Positions 30,528 to 37,273 are shown, counted from the first letter of the stretch. The stretch: 41,488 nt of DNA from a virus (IMGVR_UViG_3300046507_000077:1-41488); one strand, 5' to 3'. Made by a program: numbers and translations. The notes: generated from the sequence alone by a model not told the origin.

Positions 30528-30865
30528 CCGACCGAAGCCCCGTTAGCCACCATGTCCTTGACGCGCGACAGCTTCGGTTCCGTGTGCGGGTGGTTGTTGA
30601 TTTCCATCAACACATCCCGGTCACCGGTCTCGTCCCACTGTTTCGCGAGAGCGCCGCACACGTCGCAACCCATGGGAACGGTTGCCCGGATCTCCACCCT
30701 GCCTTGCGGGTTCGACACGATCTCTCGTGGTGCGTCCGACAAGTTCGCCACCCTCTTTCGCTCAGTGAACGGGGAAGGGTGGCGCACAGATGGGACGCTA
30801 AAGGTCAGCGCTCCCGATCCGTACAGCGACCTTCCCCGCGTCTTCACGCGGTCCGCTGTGGTCAT
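30524..30865 (-). CDS. Hypothetical protein, 113 aa
   Basis: First gene of the coupled cluster. The N-terminus is basic (DRVKTRGRSLYGSG), the middle has GCDVCGALAKQWDETGDRDV, whose cysteine pair resembles half a zinc site, and HPHTEPKLSRVKDM follows. Recognisable similarity is lacking. The ATG at 30865 has GAGGACAAC upstream. No early motif lies in the 64-base gap before it, so it may be read from the gene at 30930. Confidence 0.6.
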   Translation of the reverse strand: MTTADRVKTRGRSLYGSGALTFSVPSVRHPSPFTERKRVANLSDAPREIVSNPQGRVEIRATVPMGCDVCGALAKQWDETGDRDVLMEINNHPHTEPKLSRVKDMVANGASVG

Positions 30866-30929
30866 GTTGAGTTGTCCTCACTCTGCGGAGTTGATCATCC
30901 GTCAGGAGTGGTGCCTTTTCAGGCTACGC

Positions 30930-31196
30930 CTACGAAACGGTCTCGTCTGCACTTTCGTCACGCGCCGTTGATTCCTCAATCGTGTACGTCGTACGCCCCA
31001 CCGTCACCGACGTTGCGCCTTCCCTGATCCGCTGTGCGGCACGTTCGAAGTCTTCCGACCGTTCCTTGTTGTCGCGCGCCACGCGTTCCCACATGGCTGC
31101 CTTCCCCTCAAGCTTGCCCAGGATCTCACCGACGCTCGTGAAGCTCTTTGTCTTCGGTCCGATGGTGCCGGTCATGAAGTCGTCGTCAACGTCCAT
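30930..31196 (-). CDS. Hypothetical protein, 88 aa
   Basis: An 88-residue protein, probably helical: VGEILGKLEGKAAMWERVAR, DNKERSEDFERAAQRIREGA, then a beta hairpin (SVTVGRTTYTIEE). The start ATG 31196 lacks a strong site; MTG at 31175 is possible. A terminator separates it from the lipoprotein gene upstream, so a promoter should lie in 31197-31214, but I see none. Confidence 0.55.
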   Translation of the reverse strand: MDVDDDFMTGTIGPKTKSFTSVGEILGKLEGKAAMWERVARDNKERSEDFERAAQRIREGATSVTVGRTTYTIEESTARDESADETVS

Positions 31197-31214
31197 GTCT
31201 TGAGGGTACGCAGA

Positions 31215-31257
31215 AGCCCCCGCACCGACCACGACGAAGGCAGTCAGTACGGGGGCT
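31215..31257 (-). terminator. Hairpin terminator
   Basis: AGCCCCCG pairs perfectly with CGGGGGCT, eight bases past the lipoprotein stop; the minus strand continues TCTGCG, without a T-run. Confidence 0.65.
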
Positions 31258-31264
31258 CAGCGGG

Positions 31265-31654
31265 TTACTTGCAGAACGACGACTTGACCGCTTCCACGAT
31301 CTTCGCTCCCTGAGCGTCCGTCAGTTGTCCGGCCGTTCCCCCGCTGTACCGGTAGTTGGCGTTACTCGCCATGGTTGCCGCGTCCTTGCCGGCCTTGACG
31401 TCCTGACAGACGTTCCGGGCTCGTCTGACGGCTCGTTCTTCGTCCGCTGCAAGCTCCGGCTTGATGTTGCCCAGCGCGGTCACGAGCGCCTTCGTTTGTG
31501 CAGCGTCCGGCGACGGTACCGGGTCGGTCACGGGTGCGGCAGAAGCCTTCTCCGGCGCGGAGCTGGGGGCTGTGGCCGTGTCGTCTCCGCTGCCCCCGCA
31601 TCCGGCGAGTGTAAATACGGCAGCGGCGGCAAGAGTGATCATGGTGAAGCGCAT
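31265..31654 (-). CDS. Lipoprotein, DUF732-like
   Basis: A 129-residue exported protein: signal sequence MRFTMITLAAAAVFTLAGC with lipobox LAGC (lipidated cysteine C19), a flexible SGDDTATAPSSAPEK linker, and a small folded domain with two cysteines (RRARNVCQDVKAGKD and VEAVKSSFCK) like actinobacterial DUF732. A prophage-expressed surface lipoprotein could block superinfection or alter the host surface. The ATG at 31654 follows GGGGGGAACC. It has its own terminators on both sides. Confidence 0.75.
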   Translation of the reverse strand: MRFTMITLAAAAVFTLAGCGGSGDDTATAPSSAPEKASAAPVTDPVPSPDAAQTKALVTALGNIKPELAADEERAVRRARNVCQDVKAGKDAATMASNANYRYSGGTAGQLTDAQGAKIVEAVKSSFCK

Positions 31655-31716
31655 GGTTCCCCCCATGTGCGTGTCTCGTACAGGAATCGTGAAGGGTAGC
31701 CCATGGGTACGACAAC

Positions 31717-31757
31717 GCCCCCGTACCAACCGCCGGAGTGGCAGTCAGCACGGGGGC
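31717..31757 (-). terminator. Hairpin terminator
   Basis: GCCCCCGT pairs perfectly with ACGGGGGC, after the membrane protein gene. The minus strand continues TGTCG. Confidence 0.65.
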
Positions 31758-31770
31758 TGTGGCGCGTCGT

Positions 31771-32670
31771 TCAGACGCTCAGGGAAGCGTCAAGCTCCTT
31801 GTACTTGCGTCGCACGGTGGCAGGGTGACGCGTGGCAGCCTTGCCCACCTCTTCGGGGCTCAGCCGGTGTCGCCAACCCTTCTCAATGATCTCGTCGGCT
31901 TCCTTGTTGGACAGTCGCGCGGGCTCAGCGGGCTCGTCCTGGGGCTCAGGCTCCGCGTCGTGCAGCTCGTTCGCGTCCGGCTCCGGAAGCTCTTCCTGAA
32001 CGGGCTCGTCCGGCTCGTTCACGTACCGCTCAAACAGGGCATGCGCCCCGGTACCAATCTCCGGGTCGTTGGTCATGAAGCGGGCAGCGACCGGCTTGAG
32101 ACCGTTGACCGGAGTGTTCGTGTAGTCATACGGCGCGCGGTCAAGAATTTCGCGCTCCCACTCAGCAAGGGGCTCCGGAGTGTGCCGCTCGTACAGCTCC
32201 GTGAACACGTCCGCCTTCGTGGCCTTCCGCTCCGCGTCCGCAAGGGCAGCCATGTAGACCGGGCCAACCTCAGCGAGAAGCATGACGAGTGCCGGCGCGA
32301 TCAGGTGGACGGCAACGCCAACCGCGTCGTGCGCGCTGACGCTCAGCCACACGTTCAGGAACACGGAGCTGAGTCCCGTGAGCCACCGGAAGGTGACCGG
32401 CCACTTGCCCAGCTTCGTCACGCCGTGTCGGGCAAGCGTGCTCTCAGCGCTCAACGCCATGATGAACGCCGCGTCAACGATCAAGCCCAGGACGAAGCCG
32501 GACCACTCCCACTCACTGTGTGCCGACACGAACGGCGTGGTCGTCATCAGTGAGTAGAAGACGAGTCCAGTGATCAGGAACCACCTGCCACCGGTGAGCA
32601 CCCGGCGGGTTCTTCTGATCGTGCGCTGTGCCGACGTGAGCGCGGGCTTCTCCGCCTTGCTCTTCCCCAT
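31771..32670 (-). CDS. DUF2637-like membrane protein with C-terminal helix-turn-helix
   Basis: A 299-residue protein. It has a basic N-terminus, then four membrane segments (WFLITGLVFYSLMTT, GFVLGLIVDAAFIMALSAE, FRWLTGLSSVFLNVWLSV, AVHLIAPALVMLLAEVG), a charged linker with a run of E, P and D, and a terminal KEADEIIEKGWRHRLSPEEV...RHPATVRRKYKEL helix-turn-helix. The membrane part resembles DUF2637 proteins of Streptomyces plasmids, where they accompany transfer or spread functions. Here it follows motif copy i, so it is an early gene. A membrane-bound DNA-binding protein could tether replication or sense the envelope. Confidence 0.7.
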   Translation of the reverse strand: MGKSKAEKPALTSAQRTIRRTRRVLTGGRWFLITGLVFYSLMTTTPFVSAHSEWEWSGFVLGLIVDAAFIMALSAESTLARHGVTKLGKWPVTFRWLTGLSSVFLNVWLSVSAHDAVGVAVHLIAPALVMLLAEVGPVYMAALADAERKATKADVFTELYERHTPEPLAEWEREILDRAPYDYTNTPVNGLKPVAARFMTNDPEIGTGAHALFERYVNEPDEPVQEELPEPDANELHDAEPEPQDEPAEPARLSNKEADEIIEKGWRHRLSPEEVGKAATRHPATVRRKYKELDASLSV

Positions 32671-32681
32671 GTCGCTTGCCC

Positions 32682-32717
32682 CTCAAGTGGTATGACGTTC
32701 TGTCAGCACCTCTTGAG
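32682..32717 (-). promoter_or_regulatory. Leader hairpin after motif copy i
   Basis: CTCAAGTGGT pairs with ACCTCTTGAG (9 of 10 positions) directly after the motif. Confidence 0.45.
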
Positions 32718-33146
32718 CGAAGGGGATTCTCTCTCTTCGTTCTCCGCTAGGTACCGGGCTTCGGCTTCCGCGTCCCACACAACCCAGGGGTCCCCGTCCG
32801 GCGCGTACCGGCCTAGATCAGCGTTCCACTTCCACGGGTAGACAGCGACCGCCTTACCCGTGCACTTGCTGTGCGCCACGAGCCGGAAGCGCGGGGGACC
32901 TTGCCGGACGAGCATTTGAGCGACGATCACGCCGTACGTCGTCAGGACACGGCTTACGTCTTGCTCAGTGATCACATGCTCTTCACCGGCCTTGCTGTGT
33001 TCGGGTGCGGGCTTCCATGTCCAACCGCCTTCCGGAGTCGGGACGTTGAACTCAAGCGTGAGTGTCACCTTCGGAGCTGCACGCCATGGCATACGTTGCG
33101 TCACCACCTGGGATTCGTAGTGATCGGTCGTTTGGCCGATTCCCAT
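32703..33146 (-). CDS. Hypothetical protein, 147 aa
   Basis: A protein with a beta-rich front (KVTLTLEFNVPTPEGGWTW), a helix (VITEQDVSRVLTTYGVIVAQ) and a tryptophan-rich rear (VYPWKWNADLGRYAPDGDPW). No family recognised. The ATG at 33146 has no clear ribosome site; ATG 33092 with AGGTGG upstream would give 129 residues. The last codons contain motif copy i, so the promoter for the next gene is inside this gene. Confidence 0.6.
   Translation of the reverse strand: MGIGQTTDHYESQVVTQRMPWRAAPKVTLTLEFNVPTPEGGWTWKPAPEHSKAGEEHVITEQDVSRVLTTYGVIVAQMLVRQGPPRFRLVAHSKCTGKAVAVYPWKWNADLGRYAPDGDPWVVWDAEAEARYLAENEERESPSLKRC
32713..32732 (-). promoter_or_regulatory. Early-promoter-like motif copy i
   Basis: The minus strand reads AGAGAATCCCCTTCGCTCAA. 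It is inside the 3' end of the 147-aa gene, 43 bases from the next ATG. Confidence 0.65.
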
Positions 33147-33351
33147 GGTGTGGGGGGTAACGGGGCACCTACCCCTTGCATCACACACGTAACACAAGGC
33201 AATCGTGCCACTTCGGAGCGTTGGCCATAGCGTGCGTTTCCGTTCTCGAACATGCGTACGAGGATACTCCGAGCCACTGACATATGCCAGATTTATTACT
33301 CTCCGTCACTGCTTGTGAGCTTGTGAACTGATCAAGCGCAAAATGGGCCAA
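33147..33351. other. AT-richer gap, possible promoter region
   Basis: Upstream of the 147-aa gene lie 205 bases with lower GC, TAATAAAT on the minus strand, and a tandem pair GCTTGTGA GCTTGTGA (33311-33326). No promoter with clear -35 and -10 was found. Confidence 0.35.
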
Positions 33352-33369
33352 CCTACTCTTGAGAGTAGG
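33352..33369. promoter_or_regulatory. Operator-like palindrome 9
   Basis: CCTACTCTTGAGAGTAGG flanked by GGGCCAA and CTGACCC, which extend the dyad. Confidence 0.75.
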
Positions 33370-33398
33370 CTGACCCCATACCCATACTCAGCACGCGC

Positions 33399-33434
33399 GA
33401 AGCCCCCCGACTCCAACGGGAATCAGGGGGCTTC
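33399..33434 (-). terminator. Hairpin terminator
   Basis: GAAGCCCCC pairs perfectly with GGGGGCTTC, just after the 72-aa gene. Confidence 0.7.
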
Positions 33435-33442
33435 ATGTGCGG

Positions 33443-33661
33443 TCAGTTCTGTGTGTACCCGATCCGCTCGAACCGAGAGACTTCGTATGCGGCAGCGTCA
33501 GCGCCGTAACCCGGCTCGAACCCTTCGGCAGCGTAGTCGAACGTCCAGCCGGTCAGTTCGTCCCCGCTGCTCAGGAGAACGCGCACGGTCAGCGTCTCGT
33601 CTTCAAGGCTGACTTCGGCAGTCTGGTTCATTTCGGCGTTCGTGAGCTTCACGGTGTCCAC
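33443..33661 (-). CDS. Hypothetical protein, 72 aa
   Basis: An acidic small beta-rich protein: VKLTNAEMNQTAEVSLEDET, LTVRVLLSSGDELTGWTFDY, then YEVSRFERIGYTQN. The GTG at 33661 follows AAGGGGAACACA. A perfect 18-base palindrome lies 42 bases upstream, with the GCTTACAAGG block between, as at the 57-aa gene beside the repressor. The two genes share control but not obvious sequence. Function unknown. Confidence 0.65.
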   Translation of the reverse strand: MDTVKLTNAEMNQTAEVSLEDETLTVRVLLSSGDELTGWTFDYAAEGFEPGYGADAAAYEVSRFERIGYTQN

Positions 33662-33680
33662 TGTGTTCCCCTTCGGCGTT

Positions 33681-33721
33681 TCCTGCTTACAAGGGAATCA
33701 TAGCCTACTCTTAAGAGTAGG
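33681..33721 (-). promoter_or_regulatory. Operator-like palindrome 10 with conserved downstream block
   Basis: CCTACTCTTAAGAGTAGG (33704-33721) is a perfect 18-base palindrome, the best of the family. TCCTGCTTACAAGG at 33681-33694 is shared with 8477-8490. The minus strand has TATGAT directly after the palindrome, a good -10 sequence. Confidence 0.8.
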
Positions 33722-33729
33722 CACAGCGG

Positions 33730-33927
33730 TTACGGCAAAGTCATGTCGAGTTGCTGAAACAGGGCTTGCGCCGCGTCCTCACTCAGATGAAGCGTGTTCG
33801 TCTGTGAGTACCCGTCTTCGGTGAAGTGCCCCCGCACGGTCACAGTCCGATTGCCCTTGCTGTCCACCGTTGCCTCAGCGGACGCGTCCGTGAAGACGAC
33901 CGACCGGTTGCGCATGCGCTCAGCCAT
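33730..33927 (-). CDS. Hypothetical protein, 65 aa
   Basis: A small beta protein (ASAEATVDSKGNRTVTVRGH) followed by a helix (LHLSEDAAQALFQQLDMTLP). The ATG is inside the end of the lipoprotein gene (ATGGCTGA), so the two are coupled. No family recognised. Confidence 0.6.
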   Translation of the reverse strand: MAERMRNRSVVFTDASAEATVDSKGNRTVTVRGHFTEDGYSQTNTLHLSEDAAQALFQQLDMTLP

Positions 33928-34273
33928 CGTTGCGATCGTGGCAGACAACGTGAGTGCCGGAACCCGGGTTGACCGGCACCGGAACCACCGTTGTACCGCC
34001 GGAACGCTGCGGGCTCTTCGGCGTGGCCGGCTTGTTGAAGTTGGGCTTCGGAGCCGGAGCCGGAGCGGGACGCGGAGCGGGGGCAGGTGCGATGCGCGGA
34101 GCCGGAGCCGGACGCGGGACGCTGAAACCAACCGTCGTGTACGTGGTGCAGTCGGTGTCGTCGTCGTCGTCAGCGGCACAGCCGGTCACCATGAGCGCGC
34201 CCACGAGAACGACCGAAGCGGCACCGGCAAGCTTCGTGCCGGTGCTCATCTTGTTCTTGCTGTACGAGTTCAT
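33920..34273 (-). CDS. Proline-rich lipoprotein
   Basis: A 117-residue protein with a basic start, a hydrophobic helix and lipobox LMVTGC (lipidated cysteine C32), then a five-aspartate run, a proline-alanine repeat (PRPAPAPRIAPAPAPRPAPA) and a short C-terminal domain. The proline-rich stalk suits a surface-exposed protein crossing the wall. As an early or lysogenic gene it may act in exclusion. Coupled to both neighbours (ATGA; ATGGCTGA). Confidence 0.7.
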   Translation of the reverse strand: MNSYSKNKMSTGTKLAGAASVVLVGALMVTGCAADDDDDTDCTTYTTVGFSVPRPAPAPRIAPAPAPRPAPAPAPKPNFNKPATPKSPQRSGGTTVVPVPVNPGSGTHVVCHDRNDG

Positions 34274-34491
34274 TCGTCGCTCTCCTCAACGTTGCGGTAA
34301 CTGACCTTGCGCTTCCATGCGTCGCGCACCTGGGCAGCGATCAGGGACAGTGCGTCAGTCTTCTTGGGTCCGTATCCGTGCGAACCGTTCAGTTGGCCGT
34401 GACGCTCAAGGTCCAGCCATTCGGCAACCATGTCGTCCAGCACGTCAATTGCGGCAGGGTCAAGCTCAAGGAACGGGTTCTTGTCGCTCAC
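34270..34491 (-). CDS. Hypothetical protein, 73 aa
   Basis: A 73-residue helical protein: FLELDPAAIDVLDDMVAEWL, then KKTDALSLIAAQVRDAWKRK. It starts at GTG 34491, only nine bases after motif copy j (minus strand GCTCCGGTACGGGT GTG), so the transcript has almost no leader. First of a three-gene coupled unit with the proline-rich lipoprotein. Confidence 0.65.
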   Translation of the reverse strand: MSDKNPFLELDPAAIDVLDDMVAEWLDLERHGQLNGSHGYGPKKTDALSLIAAQVRDAWKRKVSYRNVEESDE

Positions 34492-34499
34492 ACCCGTAC

Positions 34500-34519
34500 C
34501 GGAGCGGAGGGGATTCCCG
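34500..34519 (-). promoter_or_regulatory. Early-promoter-like motif copy j
   Basis: The minus strand reads CGGGAATCCCCTCCGCTCCG, a full match, between an operator-hairpin and the 73-aa gene. Confidence 0.7.
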
Positions 34520-34529
34520 CCCATGCGAA

Positions 34530-34569
34530 GGGCCGGCCAACCCACTCTTGAGAGTAGGTTGACCGGCCC
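34530..34569. terminator. Near-complete 40-nt hairpin with operator palindrome 11 as its head
   Basis: GGGCCGGCCAAC (34530-34541) pairs with GTTGACCGGCCC (34558-34569), 11 of 12; CCCACTCTTGAGAGTAGG (34541-34558) continues the stem to a TG loop. It follows the 65-aa gene. Confidence 0.75.
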
Positions 34570-34574
34570 GTTGG

Positions 34575-34772
34575 TCAGTCGGTGTCGTTCGTGTCCCGGG
34601 CAAGGAAGCGCGCAAGGGCAAGCACGTCTTCCGGGTACGCGTCGTTGACAAGCGTCGCTTCACGGATCAGGCGCATTGCCACCCGGTACGTGTCCACGCG
34701 CTCAGCAAGGTCTTCCGCTGCCCGCTGTGCCCGTGAGGTGAGTACAGGGGGCTTGAACTCCGGGACCGTCAC
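34575..34772 (-). CDS. Hypothetical protein, 65 aa
   Basis: A helical protein (SRAQRAAEDLAERVDTYRVA, then LVNDAYPEDVLALARFLARD) with no recognised domain. GTG at 34772 overlaps the previous TGA (GTGA). Last gene before the operator hairpin. Confidence 0.6.
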   Translation of the reverse strand: MTVPEFKPPVLTSRAQRAAEDLAERVDTYRVAMRLIREATLVNDAYPEDVLALARFLARDTNDTD

Positions 34773-35080
34773 GGACGGAGACCGCGCGCAATGAGATCCT
34801 GATACGCGCGTTCCTGGGGGCTCATGGTGCGTCGCTCGTACCGCGTGCCGTTGAAGGTGAGCGAAGTCTTCGCAGTGTCCCGCGTGACCTTCTCCTGTTC
34901 AGCGGCAGTCTCGTTCAGCCATGCGGCAAGCTCACGCATTTCGCGCGGAGACAGCTTTGCCCGGTCACCCGGAATGGCGAGAGACGCAATGCCCGGCTCA
35001 CTGTCCTTCGTGAAGGCAACGACGCGCTCACCGGTCTTCGTGCGGAGTACGGCCTTCGTCTCACGGGTCACGCTCAGCAT
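34769..35080 (-). CDS. Hypothetical protein, 103 aa
   Basis: It starts MLSVTRETKAVLRTKTGERV (beta strands), then GDRAKLSPREMRELAAWLNE (helix) and YERRTMSPQERAYQDLIARG. The ATG at 35080 has the strongest site (GAGGAG). ATG 35149 overlaps the previous stop (ATGA) and would give 126 residues; both are plausible. It is the second gene of a three-gene run. Confidence 0.6.
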   Translation of the reverse strand: MLSVTRETKAVLRTKTGERVVAFTKDSEPGIASLAIPGDRAKLSPREMRELAAWLNETAAEQEKVTRDTAKTSLTFNGTRYERRTMSPQERAYQDLIARGLRP

Positions 35081-35145
35081 GGGTGCTGTCTCCTCAATGG
35101 TTCGGGCGGAAGCCCAGTTGTAAAGGTGTGGGGAAGGCGTAACGC

Positions 35146-35550
35146 TCATGCGTCCGCCCAAAGGGAAAGCTGCACGGGCTTGAACGGCTCGTGACTGACG
35201 AGAACGGCAGCGTCCTTGCGGAACACGACCTGACCGAAGTTCCCGACGCGGTACGCGAATTCAGGAACTTCGTACTCCCATACGTGGAAGCCGGCGGAAG
35301 CCAACCGGTCTCCGAAGTCCTCAAACCAGTTGTTCAACTCGTCCGGCGACGCGAACCCACAGACTTCGTCGTCGTGAATCGTCATCAGGTTCGGGTCAGC
35401 TTGCGGGGAAGGGTGCCGCGCGTCGCTGTGTCGCCAACCCATACCGGCCAACTTCTCGCGGTCGGCAAGGGGGACGTTCCGGCACGAGTAAGGGCCGGAA
35501 GGAAAATCCTTGTCCCGTACTGACGCGTGAGCAACCCGCCAAACCTTCAC
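35146..35550 (-). CDS. Hypothetical protein, 134 aa
   Basis: A 134-residue protein that looks like an actinophage conserved protein: KVWRVAHASVRDKDFPSGPY, DREKLAGMGWRHSDA, MTIHDDEVCGFASPDELNNW, FAYRVGNFGQVVFRKD. The pattern of beta strands with HPSPQADP and a DxxxCGF motif suggests a small sensor- or ADP-ribosyl-like fold, but I cannot name it. GTG 35550 follows CAGGAGACGCACC. It starts 35 bases downstream of the tRNA-like element. Confidence 0.65.
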   Translation of the reverse strand: MKVWRVAHASVRDKDFPSGPYSCRNVPLADREKLAGMGWRHSDARHPSPQADPNLMTIHDDEVCGFASPDELNNWFEDFGDRLASAGFHVWEYEVPEFAYRVGNFGQVVFRKDAAVLVSHEPFKPVQLSLWADA

Positions 35551-35584
35551 GGTGCGTCTCCTGATCGTTGGGTGTGGTCTTGCG

Positions 35585-35670
35585 TGCCCCGGGCGGGATT
35601 CGAACCCGCGTCGTCCCGTGCACCCTTGCGGGCTCCGGATTGGGGTGCTCTTCCGTTGAGCTACCGGGGC
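35585..35670 (-). tRNA. tRNA-like gene with an abnormal anticodon arm
   Basis: A stretch of 86 nt with acceptor GCCCCGG/CCGGGGC plus discriminator A, D-arm GCTC-AACGGAA-GAGC, and T-arm GCGGG-TTCGAAT-CCCGC, all perfect. The 37 bases between them do not give a 5-bp stem with a 7-base loop. ATCCGGA would read as an Arg loop (CCG) but its flanks (CCCCA, GCCCG) do not pair; CACCC and GGGTG pair instead around 17 bases. It is a degraded tRNA-Arg or a non-standard structure. Confidence 0.6.
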
Positions 35671-35692
35671 GTAGGGCCGAAGCCCCCTTGCG

Positions 35693-35896
35693 TCAGACAG
35701 CCGACTTGCGGCGGCAAGCGAGAGCGTCAGCGCCACGGAGCGAAGCGAGCATGTAAAGCGACTCCTCACCGTTCTTGTGCACGGTGCTGATCGTGTTGCC
35801 GTCCGCGTTGCGGGTGACGAACTCAATGGCCATGCGCGGTCGGTTGCTGCGGTAGGTCTGAACGGTTCCGCCGGTCGGCAGGTTGTAGATAGCCAC
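35693..35896 (-). CDS. Hypothetical protein, 67 aa
   Basis: A small beta-rich protein (YNLPTGGTVQTYRSNRPRMA, FVTRNADGNTISTVHKNGEE) ending with a basic tail (LACRRKSAV). GTG 35896 has AAGGAGAACCACC. Motif copy k lies 36 bases upstream. Fold may be a small RNA- or DNA-binding beta sheet; no family is recognised. Confidence 0.65.
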   Translation of the reverse strand: MAIYNLPTGGTVQTYRSNRPRMAIEFVTRNADGNTISTVHKNGEESLYMLASLRGADALACRRKSAV

Positions 35897-35932
35897 GGTG
35901 GTTCTCCTTGCTTCGCGTTCTGTTGCTCTCAA

Positions 35933-35952
35933 TGGAGCGAAGGGGATTCCCC
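35933..35952 (-). promoter_or_regulatory. Early-promoter-like motif copy k
   Basis: The minus strand reads GGGGAATCCCCTTCGCTCCA, overlapping the stop of the endonuclease VII gene. Confidence 0.7.
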
Positions 35953-36239
35953 TACCGATCAACCCGGCGGTAATCCGCGTCACGGGTGAGGTAGTCGGCA
36001 GCGCGTAGAAGGCGCTCAGGGTCGTCTTTGAAGTGGCCTAGGGCGAGATTGCACGAGTGGCACAGAACGCCCCGTACGCGCCCCGTGGCGTGGTCGTGGT
36101 CAATGCTGTGAGCCTTGCCGTTGGCCGGCGGAAGGGTGCCGCATATGGCGCACGGACGGGCCCGCAACTCCAATGCCACGGAGTCCACGAGCCCGTACCG
36201 TCCCGCACGGTTCCAAACCGCGTAGCGGGGACGCTTCAC
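35952..36239 (-). CDS. Endonuclease VII-like HNH nuclease
   Basis: A 95-residue protein with the T4 gp49-like core: CAICGTLPP, then HSIDHDHATGRVRGVLCHSC, NLALGHFKDDPERLLRAADY. Endonuclease VII resolves branched DNA. Actinophage versions are usually longer and begin with a zinc ribbon (C-x2-C, C-x2-C). That ribbon is here at the C-terminus of the upstream sigma-like protein. GTG 36239 overlaps that gene's stop (GTGA). Confidence 0.85.
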   Translation of the reverse strand: MKRPRYAVWNRAGRYGLVDSVALELRARPCAICGTLPPANGKAHSIDHDHATGRVRGVLCHSCNLALGHFKDDPERLLRAADYLTRDADYRRVDR

Positions 36240-37249
36240 GCAGCGGCAGCCTTCTTGCGCGCGTTGTACGCACGCTTCTGCTCAGCGCGCTTCTCCGGGT
36301 TGTCCTTGCGGAAGCGCTTCGTGGCTCCGCGCTTGCACGACTTGCACTGAGACGCACGCGCGCCGGTGACCTTGTTCCGAATGTAGAACTCGTCAACGGG
36401 CTTCTCGAACCCGCACGACTTGCAGCACTGCGTTTCACCCTTGGGGGCTTCCGGGCTACCGCCCAGGTACAGCGTCTTGAAGTTCTTCCGGGCTTCGTCC
36501 CTCACGCTCTCAACGGCCGTGTATGCGACTCCGGCCACTTCGGCAAGTCCCCGGTGGTCGTCGGCACCGAGACACGGGAAGTCGCCAATGCCGTACTCAG
36601 CGGAAAGAACGGCTTCCTGTTCGGCAGGCAGAAGGTCAAGGGTCTCGTGGACGCGTCGCTTGTTCTCGCGCTGCCGCTGGGAAAGTTCGTCGTTCGCCTC
36701 AGCGCGGGCAATCTCGTACGTGTCGTTCAGTCGGTCGGCAAGCGTGGCGCTAGGACCCTCAACGTCCCCGCCCATGGGCGCGTCAAGGTACTCAGCACCC
36801 TGCCACGAGATACGAGCGGCGTACGCGGTCTCAGCGGTCATGCGCTTGCTGCCCATGACTTCGTGCAGGGTGCACAGCCGCTCAGCTTCGTACGGGTCAC
36901 CGGCTGCCATGCTCAGCGCCTTCTCAAACTCAGCGGCAATCGAACGGCTGACACCCTGCCGCGTCACGGTCTTGCGCTCGTCGCTGAGCTTCCCGGAAAC
37001 GGTCCGGTCCATGAAGGTGAAGAACTCAGCGACAGACGAGCCGGTGAAACGACTCAGCCCTTCCCACACGGCCACCCGACCCACCTGGGCAAGATCGTCC
37101 ATCAAGTCAGCGTCGGTGCGTCCGCCGGTCGTTGCGTACCGCCGGGCAAGCTGAGACACGCGCTCTTCGGTCGCTTCAATCACGGCGCTGACAGCGGCAA
37201 GGTCGTTGTTCTGAGCGGCGGCAATCTGCTGTGCGGTCAGGTCGATCAC
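36236..37249 (-). CDS. Sigma-70-like protein with C-terminal zinc ribbon
   Basis: A 337-residue protein. DDLAQVGRVAVWEGLSRFTG and AEFFTFMDRTVSGKLSDERK (51-93) resemble sigma region 2. LPAEQEAVLSAEYGIG, LAEVAGVAYTAVESVRDEAR and KNFKTLYLGG (207-264) resemble region 4 with its helix-turn-helix. A ribbon (C276, C279, C302, C305) and a basic tail close it. Regions 1 and 3 are not obvious. A phage sigma would redirect host polymerase. GTG 37249 follows AAGGAG, and a consensus motif copy lies 35 bases upstream, allowing self-activation. It may instead be an antiterminator-like regulator. Confidence 0.75.
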   Translation of the reverse strand: MIDLTAQQIAAAQNNDLAAVSAVIEATEERVSQLARRYATTGGRTDADLMDDLAQVGRVAVWEGLSRFTGSSVAEFFTFMDRTVSGKLSDERKTVTRQGVSRSIAAEFEKALSMAAGDPYEAERLCTLHEVMGSKRMTAETAYAARISWQGAEYLDAPMGGDVEGPSATLADRLNDTYEIARAEANDELSQRQRENKRRVHETLDLLPAEQEAVLSAEYGIGDFPCLGADDHRGLAEVAGVAYTAVESVRDEARKNFKTLYLGGSPEAPKGETQCCKSCGFEKPVDEFYIRNKVTGARASQCKSCKRGATKRFRKDNPEKRAEQKRAYNARKKAAAA

Positions 37250-37273
37250 TGGGGAATCTCCTTCGAGTGGCTT

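Noticed and set aside
33101-33283. Minus-strand ORF of 60 aa overlapping the start of the 147-aa gene
   Set aside because: Third-position GC is low compared with neighbours, there is no ribosome site, and it is out of frame with the better ORF. A CVTCV motif kept me from dismissing it entirely.
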